From contig NC_087068.1 in the NCBI RefSeq assembly GCF_963678635.1, positions 17,055,872 through 17,118,026 on the forward strand: a DNA stretch of 62,155 nucleotides, given 5' to 3'. Positions 47,930-59,788 of this stretch are shown piece by piece (within the stretch, counting starts at the first letter, position 1; the number at the start of each line of letters is the position of its first letter). Position numbers and translations under genes: made by a program. Below the pieces are notes generated by a model that made no database searches, was not told the DNA's origin, and saw only the letters and a program-made list of their open reading frames with translations. The DNA is from Symsagittifera roscoffensis. Taxonomy: Eukaryota; Xenacoelomorpha; Acoela; Convolutidae.

Positions 47930-48425
47930 ATATCAGGGCAAAGACCGTAACGTTCCGACTATCTTTTAATGTCGATCAGAAGCTTTCCGATTACAAAAAA
48001 AAATGTTAAAATTTTTCGAAAATATGACCGCTTTTTGGAATCTTTGAAAAAAAAATTAACGACTCAATTTTATCAAGCTATGTAAAGTATAAAGCTGAAT
48101 AAATTGCAGCTGGTAACATATTAATAAAAACAAATTGGTTATTTTGACTAAATTCAAAGTGATTTTTTTTGCCATTTGCTTTTTAAATGAACGAAGAATC
48201 GTGCGCATATTTATCCCAATTCAAATTTAGGCCATCAAAGTCGTCCCATTTTTATAGCATAATAATTTTGCTATAAATAATCACCGGTAAAATATCTTTC
48301 TAATTTTCAGCCCAGAGCATCAACATCTTTAAGATTGTATAAAAAATTCCATGAAAAACTGTTAGTTAAGAATGTAATTATGGAAAAAAGCAACCCGAGC
48401 ACAAAAATTCCGCCACTTTCTGCAA
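47930..48425 (+). repeat. Diverged family 1 copy
   Basis: GCTTATATCAGGGCAAAGACCGTAACGTTCCGACTATCTTTT at the left; CCCGAGCACAAAAATTCCGCCACTTTC at the right. The body is poorly conserved. Confidence 0.5.
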
Positions 48426-48429
48426 TAAT

Positions 48430-50140
48430 TGGAGCACCAACAAGCCAATGATTTTTGAGCGGTGAAAAAATTGTCTGAATCGTTTAATTGAACTGGGTTC
48501 TCGCAAAAAAGAAAAAAACGCCATTGTATTGTTATTATCTGATTCGAGCTGTCCAACGAAATTTGGTGAACGGTCAGAAAAGCCGGTTTGAGTATGTTGA
48601 TTTTCAGAATTTTTTGACGGCTGATTGGTTTTTAGAAAGCTGTTTAGAAAGTTTGGATAACAAATAAACAGATCCGCTTGATTTACTGTTTTCCACTTTT
48701 GTGGGTTTCGATGGGATTGGGTTAAATAAACCAATTAACTGCTAGAACGAATTGATTAAGTCTAAAACTTATATTAATTTGCAGTAAAAGCTCACTATAT
48801 CTTTCATTCATTCGTGCAAACTATTTGAAAAAAAAAACGTTCAGACCAATTTTTGTTGACACTGAGACATTTTTTATACAGACATTGACAACTTTTTGAG
48901 GTTTCCAATCGCGACTGAAAGGGTTTCAATAGTTTTTTTCCATATTTTCCCCTTAATTGAACGATTGGTACAAAAACGAGATCACCGGAGAAATATAAAC
49001 CGTTCTTACCTTCAAAACAACTGAAATGTTTTATTTGCGCCCAACCAGTGTTCATAACCAGGGTATCTTATTTTGAAAAACAACTTTTGTATCGCCATTT
49101 AAGTAAACACATCAAACAAGATAAAGATTGTAAAAACATCAGATATTTGAGATAAAATACATGAACAGAAAAAAAAGACACAAAACAGGAGAAGGCTTAC
49201 AATTATAGGTTAGTGGATCTTCAAATGAACAAAAACAAATTGCTAATAAGTCATTAGAAATTGAGACAGGATGACATTAAACCCTCAAATGGTATATTTT
49301 AATACAGCTCAATCAACTAAAACCGCCGAGAAAAAAAAGCAAACAATGAAAATTGGGGAAAACGGGAGAAAATACAAAAAGCGGTGAAAGACAAGAGATA
49401 ATGAAAAAGCAGGTAGGTCGTAATGCAGTATCCACGAGCAATGATAACGCAGAACAGGAGGATGAAAAAAGGATAATAACTCCTAAGGAAAGGTGAGGGC
49501 TAAAAAATACTGCGCATTACGCTACCAATAAGTAGCAGTATCACAAAGAAATGTACCAAAATACAGCTTTTATATTAATACTGATAGTGGTACGTCATGT
49601 TCATCAGATCGAACAACTTGACAACGAATCGAAATTGCCAACTAATTATGTAATAATTGCGTTAGAGTAATATTTTTATCAGATGAGTTGGGACTTGGCT
49701 TAGGGTGTTTAGAAGAAAACAGTTGTTTTTTGGAAATGATTCGGTCATTAATATTTCAGAAAAATTTTACCTTCAAAGTTTCGAAAAAAAATGCAAATTT
49801 TACATTTTTTTAAACTATTTTTAGAGTTAGTTTCAGTAACTTAAGCTAAAAAAGTATAAGTTAGTTTGTTCTCATACGAAATTTTAGTTTAAAAATATTT
49901 GTTAGACCTTTCAGCTCTTTCCGTTATTAGAAAAATTTCAAGCTAACCAAATAAAATTTTTTTATAGATGTCGGCGAAAGGATAAGTTGTCTAATTACAC
50001 TGTTTTTTCTAAAAAAATATGTTGGTACTGCTATCGGCGAAGGGGGAAACATAGAGGTTCAAATATGTTTCTATTCCCATCACCATTGTCACCAACATCA
50101 ACAACTGATTTGACATCAGGCGCATATCGATTACAGCTCC
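48430..50140. other. No gene recognised
   Basis: AT-rich. A 118-codon open frame (48378-48734, minus) shows no domain and overlaps the family 1 tail. No repeats were recognised beyond simple A/T runs. Confidence 0.5.
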
Positions 50141-50146
50141 AAACCC

Positions 50147-50887
50147 GAATTTGAGTTATATTGTTTGTGTCCAAAAAAGTGAAAAAAAAACGATCATAAT
50201 CGATTCTAAATTTATTATTTTGCTACTATTTCAAAGAACAATAAGATCCATCAAACATTATCGATTCTTTCTCCATTTTATAGATAAAGACCATGAAACT
50301 TTAGTATAATAATTTTTTCCACTATATTGATACGAGTTTCAAAGCACATAAAGTGTTTCCTACGTTTTACACTTGTTGTTCAATTTCAACTTTTTTCTGT
50401 GCAACTTTGATTTTTGTAATTGTTTTTATTTCAATGTATTCTCAACTTTTTTTCTTAACGTCACCCCCCCCCCCCACACACACACCTGAGGAAACCCTCC
50501 TAATGCCGCCAGAACTAACCATCCCCTTTTCCTTCGCCAGAACGAACCGGAGTCGCTTCGCAAACTTACTGACGTTAAGAAAAAAAGTTGAGAATACATT
50601 GAAATAAAAACAATTACAAAAATCAAAGTTGCACAGAAAAAAGTTGAAATTGAACAACAAGTGTAAAACGTAGGAAACACTTTATGTGCTTTGAAACTCG
50701 TATCAATATAGTGGAAAAAATTATTATACTAAAGTTTCATGGTCTTTATCTATAAAATGGAGAAAGAATCGATAATGTTTGATGGATCTTATTGTTCTTT
50801 GAAATAGTAGCAAAATAATAAATTTAGAATCGATTATGATCGTTTTTTTTTCCACTTTTTTGGACACAAACAATATAACTCAAATTC
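50147..50887. mobile_element. Foldback element with near-perfect 317-bp arms
   Basis: Left arm 50147-50463 and right arm 50570-50887 are almost exact reverse complements, from GAATTTGAGTTATA/TATAACTCAAATTC at the outside to CTTAACGTCA/TGACGTTAAG at the inside. The 106-bp loop is GC-rich, with a C13 run and CACACACA. Because of the symmetry the same 37-residue peptide start appears on both strands, which is an artefact. The RNA or single strand would form a very stable hairpin. Confidence 0.9.
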
Positions 50888-50889
50888 AA

Positions 50890-51670
50890 TCAATTTTTAT
50901 CCATGAATCTCCATTGCGGGTGAAGTATCCAAAAAAACTGTATTTTAAGGCTAAAATTATTTGTTTCACGGAGGCAGATTTACTATTATCAGGAGAGAGA
51001 TGTTTTAGAGAAGAAAAATCGAAAAAAAATCGGATCTGTTTTTAGCTTAAAAACATTGATTTTCCCATCTGCTTAACAATATCAAGACAAAGATTTGCCA
51101 AAAAATTCAACCGGCTGCTTTAGAGCATGTGTCGGAAGATTTTGAGCAAAAAAATAGGTTTTGACAGGTTTTGTTACCTTCCCTTCAAATTTACTATAAC
51201 TTTAAATTTTTAAAAAAATATAAGGGTCTGAAGATTTTTTTTGAGCTTTTTGAACAAAAATGGACGACTTACTATAGTACACAAGTGTTAGTACACAAGT
51301 TAAGACCATTTATCTACGACGAAGAGAGCCAAAATACGAGCTATTCAGATTACCGTTGTTGTGCTTCTTGTAAATAACTACATGTCTTTTTTGGGTTATT
51401 TTCTGAGCTGCGTAATTTTGCCTTATCTGCAAGTATTGAGCATGTGAAACTTTTTTCAGGTCGACCCAAATTATATTGTGAGCTCTCTCAAAACACCATA
51501 CAGACAATGTTTTGAGAATACTTTCCGTTTTTGCAAAACATTTATGCAAAAATTTGTGTTTTCTCCATCCGTACACCCCCATTAAAATTGGCATATGATG
51601 GCGCCTAAAACGCCTTTTGAAAAATAACCCTTTGTTTGAAGGGTACTAATTGGATGTAGTAAAGGTTGTG
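50890..51670. other. No gene recognised
   Basis: AT-rich. CCATGAATCTCCATTGCGGGT at 50901-50921 is shared with 4123-4143 and may be the outer tip of the foldback family. Nothing else stands out. Confidence 0.5.
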
Positions 51671-51671
51671 A

Positions 51672-52057
51672 CCAGGGGCTGATTTAGGGGGGGGGGGTGA
51701 GCGAATGCTCCCCTTTTCAAGGATTCGACCCCCGCCGACCCAAAGGTCCCCCTTTTGTTATATTTTGAGGTATCCATTTTTGGCTGACGGACCCTAAAAG
51801 TTTTCTTACGGCGAATTTTGGCGCCAATATTTGCTAATTTTGAGAGGGAAGCGCGCGTCGATTTCTTCCAGAAAAGGCCGAAAAACGCATTTTTTTGGCT
51901 TTTTTTCAAAAATTTGATTAGAATGCAGAAATTGGCCAAAGCAGAGTCTTTTTAGTGCTTTGGGAGAGCTCGGAAAATCAAACTAGTCAACCTAAAAAAA
52001 TCGAAACTTTTTTGAAAATCCCCCCGTCTCGAGAAAAATGTAGATCCGCCCTCTGGT
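51672..52057 (-). mobile_element. GGGGCGGATCTAG family element
   Basis: It runs from CCAGGGGCTGATTTAGGGGGGGG to TCGAGAAAAATGTAGATCCGCCCTCTGG. Words such as GATTCGACCCCCGCCGACCCAAAGG and GGCGCCAATATTTGC are shared with the next element. Non-coding. Confidence 0.7.
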
Positions 52058-52103
52058 TGTCCGCCCTCCGCCTTTTGAGTAGAATCCTTAAATGAGCCCT
52101 TGG

Positions 52104-52512
52104 TTCAGGGGCGGATTCAGGGGGGGGGGGGTGCGGACGTTCTTTTCTCAAGGATTCGACCCCCTGCCGACCCAAAGGTGCTTTTTAAGAAATCCAGTTT
52201 TGGCCGACCTACCCTAAAAATTTTCTAAAGGCGCCTTTGGCGCCAATATATACTTATTTGAAGTGGGGAGCGCGCACCAAAAAAACGCGATTTTTTTTTT
52301 GTCAAAATTTTCCAAAAAGTGCCCAAAAACGGCTTTTTTGACCTGTTTTTTCAAAAATTTGCCTGTGGCGCAGAAATTTTGGCCAAAACAGCGTCTTTTT
52401 ACTGCTTTAGGAGAGCTCGGAAAATCAATTTAGCCGACCTAAAAAAAAAGGGTCGAAAATTTTTTGAAAATCCGCCCCCCCTCTCGAAAAACTCCTAGAT
52501 CCGCCCCTGCCT
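52104..52512 (-). mobile_element. GGGGCGGATCTAG family element, adjacent copy
   Basis: TTCAGGGGCGGATTCAGGGGGG to CTCGAAAAACTCCTAGATCCGCCCCTG: matching inverted ends CAGGGGCGGAT/ATCCGCCCCTG. About 410 bp and non-coding. It lies 46 bp from the previous copy in the same orientation. Confidence 0.78.
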
Positions 52513-53079
52513 TGGTTGGTTTTCAGTAAAACGAATTCTTTAAGGGCTAGGAGGGCTTGGGAAGCCCTTAAACCCCTTTGTTTGTCTCCATTTTTGTAGC
52601 CTGCAGTTTTTTAGACAAAATCATTCTTAATTCGACTCAATTGATTTGTAATTTGGCGGCTAAAATCACCTGGGGCTCCCAGGGCAGAAGAAAGAAACTC
52701 CTTCGAAATCAATTTCTATGCCTTTGTAAAACAGTCACTCAAGCGACCTGACAGCATGAAAGCAAGAAGAGCTCCTCATCTGATTTTGAAAGCTGATTTG
52801 AAAGTAAGACAACTGAAGTGAATCATAAAAGCATGTTACCATTTGTAATTCCCGAGTCGAGAGTTTGGATCCGATAAAAATCTTGTTTGATTGTCTTTTT
52901 TTGTAATGATCTTTTTCACTGTTGTATGCATCAAATCATGCAATGACGATTGGCAGGAAGCACACGATGCTGTTTAGAAATGTTTTATTACGGCCCAATT
53001 CAATTTTCTAACTTTTTAACTAGCCTTTTGACAGAAATTTTAATACAATCTGAAATAAAATAATGTCTCCGAAATAAAA

Positions 53080-53620
53080 CAAGACTGCTCGTATCAGGGC
53101 AAAACCCTGAATGTTCCGACTGCCTATTAAGGTTTATGGAGCAGTAATAACATTAAAAAATAAAAGTAATAAAGCAAAATGAAAATTTTTTTTCTAAAAT
53201 TTGAAATTTTTTAATGAAAATCATCCCCCCACACGCCATATAAAGTACAAAAGGATAGATTTCGCAACAAATAATTTATGGTAAATAAGCTTCGTTAAAC
53301 TAATTTGGAACGATTTTAAGACGGATTAACAATCCGCTTACGCGTTAATAGCGCGAAATATATTGCGCGTTAATTGTCCCAAATTGGCCAAAATGGCAAT
53401 CTTTAGCCAAAATGGCAATCTTTACACCCCCGTAACTTTACGAAAAATCATCACTGGTGAAATATCTTTTCAAATTTGAGCTCAGGGCAACAATACCTTT
53501 TGAATGATATAAAAAAGTTCCGTCAAAAATGGCTAGTTAAAAAGTCGAAATTTGTCTGAAGAAAAAAAAACCCACCCCGAGCACAAATATTCCGTTACTT
53601 TCGTATCGAAAGTCGGAACA
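53080..53620 (+). mobile_element. Family 1 element, full-length, possible target duplication
   Basis: From CAAGACTGCTCGTATCAGGG to AGTCGGAACA. One internal duplication is visible (CCAAAATGGCAATCTTTA twice at about 53387-53424). ATAATGTCTC with GAAATAAAA lies on the left flank (53060-53079) and reappears right after the element (53621-53653), resembling a duplicated target. Confidence 0.8.
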
Positions 53621-53960
53621 ATAATGTCTCTAAAATAATGTCTCTGAAATAAAATAAAGTCCATGACAAAAAAAAATTTCACCTGAGATCAATTTTTGTA
53701 ATATAATGGGGTCTCAAAATTTCTTACTCAATAAAATTGGTATGATTAGGATAATTTACGTGCGATTTATTGCGTTTTAATAACGCGTATGCGGCAAACT
53801 AAATCAATCCAAATTGAAAAAAATAAGCAATTCAGTCTTCTCAATACGTTACCAGACGCATTAAAGATCATCCATAGCATCTGGGAAAGTTAAGAAATCT
53901 TAAAAAAATCTTTCTTGCTATAGTTGTTTTTTTACCTCTTGCTTACTTTGATTAGGTTTT

Positions 53961-54492
53961 TGTTCCGACTTTCGATACAGAAGTAACGGAATATTTGTGC
54001 TCGGGATGGGTTTTTTTTTTCTTCAGACAAATTTTGACTTTTTAACTAGCCATTTTTGACGGAACTTTTTTATATCATTCAAAAGGTATTGTTGCCCTGA
54101 GCTCAAATTTGAAAAGATATTTCACCAGTGATGATTTTTCGTAAAATAATGGGGGTTTAAAGATTGCCATTTTGGCCAATTTGGGACAATTAACGCGCGA
54201 TATATTTCGCGCTATTAACGCGTAAGCGGAGAGTTAATCCGTCTTAAAATTGTTCCAAATTGGTTGAAAGAAGCTAATTTGCCCAAATTGATTTGCTACA
54301 ACGAGCGAAATCTATCCTTTTCTACTTTATATGGCGTGTGGGGTGATGATTTTCATAAAAAATTTCAAATTTTAGAAAAAAAAAATTCATTTTATTTAAT
54401 ACATTTAATTTTTTAATGTTATTCCTGCTCCATAAACCTAAAAAAGCAGTCGTAACATTCAGGGCTTTGCCCTGATACGAGCCGTCTTGTTT
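53961..54492 (-). mobile_element. Family 1 element, full-length copy
   Basis: TGTTCCGACTTTCGATACAGAAGTAACGG to CATTCAGGGCTTTGCCCTGATACGAGCCGTCTTG. Opposite in orientation to the copy at 53080-53620, about 340 bp away. Confidence 0.8.
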
Positions 54493-54584
54493 GTTTTTTC
54501 GGGAATTTTATGCTTCATTTGATTTAATAAGCATTATTTTTCTAAAATTTGATGTATTTGTTGATTCATAAATTAATGTAGAAA

Positions 54585-54650
54585 AAAACTGCTTGTATCA
54601 GGTTAAGTTCTGAATGTTTTGACAATCTCCCAGCATCGATTATTAAGGTT
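54585..54650 (+). repeat. Family 1 head fragment
   Basis: CTGCTTGTATCAGGTTAAGTTCTGAATGTTTTGACAATC: a decayed hairpin end without a body. Confidence 0.4.
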
Positions 54651-54654
54651 GGGT

Positions 54655-56290
54655 TCTTTTCCAGTCCCCCTTTATAAGTGTAGTTCACCTATGTCTATTT
54701 GTAAAGTTTTTTGATCTTTCAAACTGCAATAAATCGTGTCAGCTTGAACATGTGAGCAGATTTCAAACCTTTTCCTATTTGCAACGTGCCGTTTCAACAA
54801 TTTGATTAATTTAGTTTGTTAGTCTTTCGAAGGAGTAAGTGTTTGGTAAAGAGCCAATTGTGGTCAAAAAATGATAAGGAATGTCAAAAATTGACCAAAC
54901 TGGTAAGTTTAAAATCCCTGTATTTTTGCAAAAAATGATTGCAGGTAATTATTTATAAAAACTTTTTTAGCTAACCAGCCAGAGGCCTAACATGGAGGTT
55001 AACTATTTAAGGTGACTAAGCTATGGCTCACCTTATAAACTGTAGTGTACGTTCGATTTGAACCCGCACCTACATTATTGCTAAGCAACCGGCGGTAACA
55101 CATTTTCTCATTGATACGCCCTCAACTTTGAGATTAGGGCATCTCTAGTTTTCCAATGTTATTGAAAATGCTTTCAACAATGACTTTATGAAAAGTTAGA
55201 ATTCGTCGGAAGAAAAAACACAGAGCACGAGTTTTTTGCCACTTTGTTTGAACTTAGGATTAATAATCAAATAATCAGGCAGAGTGTCATCGTGAATGGA
55301 TCGAAAATTGTGCTTTACGAAAAAAATTGTGCTTTACGTCGTACGGCTGCTGTCTTTTATAATAAAACTGTCAATTTATGACTTGTTTCAAGAGAAGCAA
55401 AATCAGCGACAAGTTAAGGTAACCCGTGTTGATATTCACCCATGAAAACTCGGAAAATTGCGTTCAGAATTATTAAGCAAAAGGACTAGTTGTTAGATGA
55501 CTCAACCTGTATCAACAAAAGTTGATAAACCATTTTTTGTTCATGATTTGAGCAAGAAATATTTTTTTCATGATATAAAAAAGACAATTGAAAATAAACC
55601 AGACGCACTTTAATAAACCGACAAACAACTAGTTCATACGGTCATTTAAGAAGCGTCATAAAAATTTTCATTAACGAAATGGCTAGAAGAGCAGGAAAAC
55701 ATCAATTTCTTTTTCAGTCTATGACCTAAAAACTTTTTGTATGCGACAGTCCACTAAGTCTCTAATTTGTACGCTTAATGCTTCATAATTTTCACCGAAT
55801 CTGTATTTCTTAGTGCCATAATTGCTGATGATGCACAACTTCATCATCAATTCAGGAAAAAAATCATCAAGGATTCGCTATTCAAAGCAGTACAGCGCAA
55901 AATATCTTTTTTTCAACTACGCACAAGTTTTTACCACTAATAACATTTATAATGTTAGAATAGTATGCTCTTAAAATTCTTAACTAAACTAGGCTAGAGT
56001 AAGAAGTGTAGAATTATGACTGTATTAAAATTGTTCTATTTAACGTCAACACTGAATATCAGCAGAATCACTCCGATGGAGTGCGTACAGTCATGGTCAG
56101 ACGGTACCAAACACTTATCTAAACTAAATTAAGATGAGCAATCACGCAATCACAACAACCACCACATCTCTAATTTCCGCTACAAAAGATTTTAGATCCA
56201 AAATTCGAAGAAAAAAAGATAAATTGTTGTGTCCGGTTTGTTCGAGTTTTTTGAACGATCTGAAATTTATTGACTATCTGAGTTCAAAAT
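54655..56290. other. No gene recognised
   Basis: AT-rich. A B-box-like GGGTTCAAATC (minus, about 55062-55052) hints at one more tRNA-derived scrap. No coding signal. Confidence 0.45.
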
Positions 56291-56296
56291 TAAAGA

Positions 56297-57425
56297 CAAG
56301 ACTGCTCGTATCAGGGCGAAGCCCTGAATGTTCTGACTGCCTTTTAGGGTTTATGGAGCAGTAATAACATTAAGAAATTAAATGTAACAAAACAAAACAA
56401 GACTGCTCGTATCAGGGCGAAGCCCTGAATGTTCCGACTGCCGTTTAAGGTTTATGGAGCAGTAATAACATTAAAAAATTCAATGAAATAAAACAAAATG
56501 AAATTTGTTTTTCTAAAAATTGAAATTTTTTTGTGAAAATCATCCCCCCACACGCCATATAAAGTACAAAAGAACAGATTTCGCTCCTTGTAACAAACCA
56601 ATTATGGCAAATAAGCTTCTTTTAACCAATTTGGAACGATTTCTAAGACGGATTAACTCTCCGCTTACGCGTTAATAGCGCGAAATATATCGCGCGTTAA
56701 TTGTCCCAAATTGGCCATAATGGCAATCTTTAAACCCCCATAACTTTACGAATGATGATCACAGGTGAAATATCTTTTCAATTTTGAGCTCAGGACAACA
56801 ATACTTTTTGAATGATATAAAAAAATTCCGTCAAAAATGGCTAGTTAAAAAGTCGAAATTTGTCTGAAGAAAAAAAAAAACCCACCGCGAGCACAAATTA
56901 TCCGTTACTTTCGTATCGAAAGTCGGAACAAATATTCCGTTACTTTCGTATCGAAAGTCGGAACAAAAAATTTTTTTTTTAATTTGAAATTTTTGTAGAA
57001 AAATCATCCCCCCACACGCCATTTAAAGTACAAAAAGATAAAATTAGCTCCTTGTAACAAATCAATTATGGCAAATAAGCTTCTTTCAACCAATTTGGAA
57101 CGATTTTAAGACGGATTAATTCTCCTCTTACGCGTTAATAGCGCGAAATATATCGCGCGTTAATTGTCCCAAATTGGCCAAAATTGCAATTTTAAACCCC
57201 CATAACTTTACGAATGATGATCACAGGTGAAATATCTTTTCGAATTTGAGCTCAAGACAACAATACCTTTTGAATGATATAAAAAAATTCCGTCAAAAAT
57301 GGCTAGTTAAAAAGTCGAAATTTGTCTGAAGAAAAAAAACCCCACCCCGAGCACAAATATTCCGTTACTTTCGTATCGAAAGTCGGAACAAATATTCCGT
57401 TACTTTCGTATCGAAAGTCGGAACA
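56297..57425 (+). mobile_element. Tandem nest of three family 1 elements
   Basis: A head-only copy (56297-56397), a full copy (56398-56930) and a headless copy (56966-57390) follow one another in the same orientation. After both the second and third copies a 35-bp tail, AATATTCCGTTACTTTCGTA and on to GTCGGAACA, is repeated exactly (56931-56965 and 57391-57425). This head-to-tail growth at one end is a characteristic of some rolling-circle element families. Confidence 0.85.
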
Positions 57426-57429
57426 AAAA

Positions 57430-59030
57430 TAATTCATATGTCAGTAATTTTCGCATTAAATATTTCGTGCTATTAAAGTAAACTGCAATTTGGTAACCTC
57501 GTTTTTCTTTTCAGTTTTCAACTTTTGTTTTGTTAATTTTTTTGAAAAAAAATATCAAAAAATAATTCATATACAATCGAGAGCAGTCAGAAACTAGTAA
57601 AAAACTTCAAAGTTTTGCTTGATACGGGAAAAATTTAAATAATTTGATGCACATATCTATGGAATTTATGCTAAAACAAGGCCTACATGAAAACCTTGAG
57701 AAAAAATCGTGTTTTTTTGAGAACCTCTAAAACTCAGTTAAATCTTGCAAGACCCCACGACCATTATTTCTGGTTTTCTGCCGCACAAAAAGTAAAGCGG
57801 TAGTAGATACTACTCTCAAACTTGAAAAAAGACCAGCTTGAACTGAAACTGAAACCTTCTCTTCCCCCCTCACGGCTACTTCCGTTGATGAAACCCCCTT
57901 TCCCTGAAAGAGTGCAAACTTTGAACTCGGAGAAAGTCGATAGGTTCAAATCTCACATTGACAAAAACAACTCCAACTTTCAAGTAACTAACCCCTCCTA
58001 TTGAAGCCTGTGTTACTATAAGTTGACCGTCAAATGTTAAAACTTCAATTTGACAAAATGGTATGTCGAAACATAGAAGCTAAAAATGACGATGTACGCA
58101 TGGAAAAAGGAAATTTACATAAGATTGTCCGATAATTCCAGTAAATAAACAAACACTCGGCAAAACGTCCCTTTTCAGGATGCCATGGCAAATATTTGCT
58201 ACTAATTATGTCCATGTCAATCCATTTGCTGCAGAAAATTATCCAGAGACAAAACAGAGTCAACCTAGGGTTCAACAGATAATGTATTTTTGATTAAAGC
58301 TTTGGATACTGATCTTCTCCTGGGGCTCACTGGGTGCAAACAGTTTGAAGGGTTTGTCGTGAACATACAAAAAGAGAAGCCGGGTGCGGGATAGAGCAGT
58401 TCAATTAGAGTATTGTACATATGCTCTAAAAGCTCAAAGGTTTTGATTTAGAGCATGAAAAAATTCTGCACAGGAGAAATGAATAAGGAAGAAACTTCAA
58501 TTGAATATCCTCCTAAGAAGGAAAACAGCGGAAGCATAAGACGGTTGATCAAGAATTTGTCAGAGCTTCATCCAAAAACATATTGGGTCCGAAATGGTGC
58601 AAGAGGGTCAGAAACCGAAGTAATCGGAAGTCTTCAAAAAAGCTCCAAGAAAAACAAGCTATTTTTAAACAATGTATTATTAATTATCACTTGTAGCTGC
58701 ATCTTCGATCAGGTTTGTAGTTGCATTTTCGGTTAGGTAACCCTGGTTGCTTAATTGAATAGAACAGTTGCACAAGAGTCTCTGGTAACTGAAGCCCGAG
58801 TATCACAATTTCGTCCACATTGACCCAAGCCAAGATAATATTTGACGGTGGGAACAGGAATCAAGGATTTTTATAAGAGGATGTAGCATAAAGTACTAAA
58901 GAGTTAAGGATTTAAATATTAACTTTGAGGTGAAAAAATTTTCGGAAGAATAAAAACCCAGAAAACAACCTGTATAAATAGCAATTCATGATACTTTGAG
59001 CCTACTTAGCTTTATATGGCGATTAACATA
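57430..59030. other. No gene recognised; two small open frames
   Basis: Mostly AT-rich. An open frame at 57822-58004 (60 codons, proline-rich) and one at 58455-58736 (93 codons, starting MKKFCTGEMNKEETSIEYPP, Lys/Ser-rich) lie in locally less AT-biased DNA. Neither is recognised, and no splice structure supports them. Confidence 0.3.
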
Positions 59031-59032
59031 GA

Positions 59033-59345
59033 CAGGTGCGGATCTAAGATTTTCTCGAGAGGGGGGGATTTTCAAAAGAATTGTCGACTTTTTTTTAGGT
59101 CGACCGAAATTTGTTCCCGATCTTTCCCATAACACAGGCAAAATTTTCAAAAAACAGGACAAAAAAGCTGTTTTTGTTAAAGAAAATAAAAAAATTAAAA
59201 AACAGGTCAAATGATATATCTCGTATTAAGACCCATACTGTATCGTGATTCCAACAATTTTTAAAAACTTATCCAAAACAGTTTCTCAATGTCGACCTCA
59301 AAGAAAAAAACTCGACTTCAAGAAAATTCTAGATCCGCCCCTGTT
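59033..59345 (+). mobile_element. GGGGCGGATCTAG family element
   Basis: ACAGGTGCGGATCTAAGATTTTCTCGAGAGGGGG to AAGAAAATTCTAGATCCGCCCCTGT: inverted ends of about 25 bp. About 310 bp and non-coding, one of the shortest complete copies here. Confidence 0.75.
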
Positions 59346-59647
59346 TATAACTACTTTTGAATGATTGTTTTAGATAATGTTTCTAAACGAAGCCAACATT
59401 AGTCCAACCGAACCCGATATGTTTCTGCGTGGTGAGATGAAAAGATCTTGTTCGGATTTCGAGTTGAAACAGAAACATGAATTATTTTATTGTGCTCACA
59501 AAGTGTGACACCGCCCCAACCACAAAATAAATATGTTTTTATCCCTTTGCAAAAGGAAGGGAAATGCTATTGAAATAATTCGTATAACGTTTTAAGCATT
59601 GAGAAATGAAACGACTATTCTTGTTCAATGCGAATAATAACGATTCC

Positions 59648-59754
59648 TCTCGTAAAATACGAGCAGACAAAAGATTCTTCTCGTGAGATACGAATGCACG
59701 AATAATATTCACGAAAGAATACGAAGTTAAAAAGTAACTTCTCATTTGATACGA
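59648..59754 (+). promoter_or_regulatory. Four tandem imperfect copies of TCTCGTGAGATACGA
   Basis: Copies: TCTCGTAAAATACGA (59648), TCTCGTGAGATACGA (59679), TTCACGAAAGAATACGA (59709, altered) and TCTCATTTGATACGA (59740). Spacing is 30-31 bp, about three helical turns, upstream of a TATA box. This is the layout of an enhancer array. The binding factor is unknown. Confidence 0.6.
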
Positions 59755-59778
59755 AAAAGTGGGAGATTTCCCATTTGA

Positions 59779-59788
59779 GTATAAATAG
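59779..59788 (+). promoter_or_regulatory. TATA box of candidate LTR
   Basis: GTATAAATAG, 7 bp after GGGAGATTTCCC and about 25 bp before ATTCATTCC-type start-site sequence. It matches the TATAAATA consensus. Confidence 0.55.

Noticed and set aside
50353-50680. The same 37-residue peptide start encoded on both strands (50353-50607 plus and 50426-50680 minus)
   Set aside because: It is produced automatically by the near-perfect inverted repeat at 50147-50887 and is not evidence of a gene.
56297-57425. CRISPR-like array, because short identical repeats recur
   Set aside because: Repeats are parts of long mobile elements in an animal genome, not short repeats with unique spacers.
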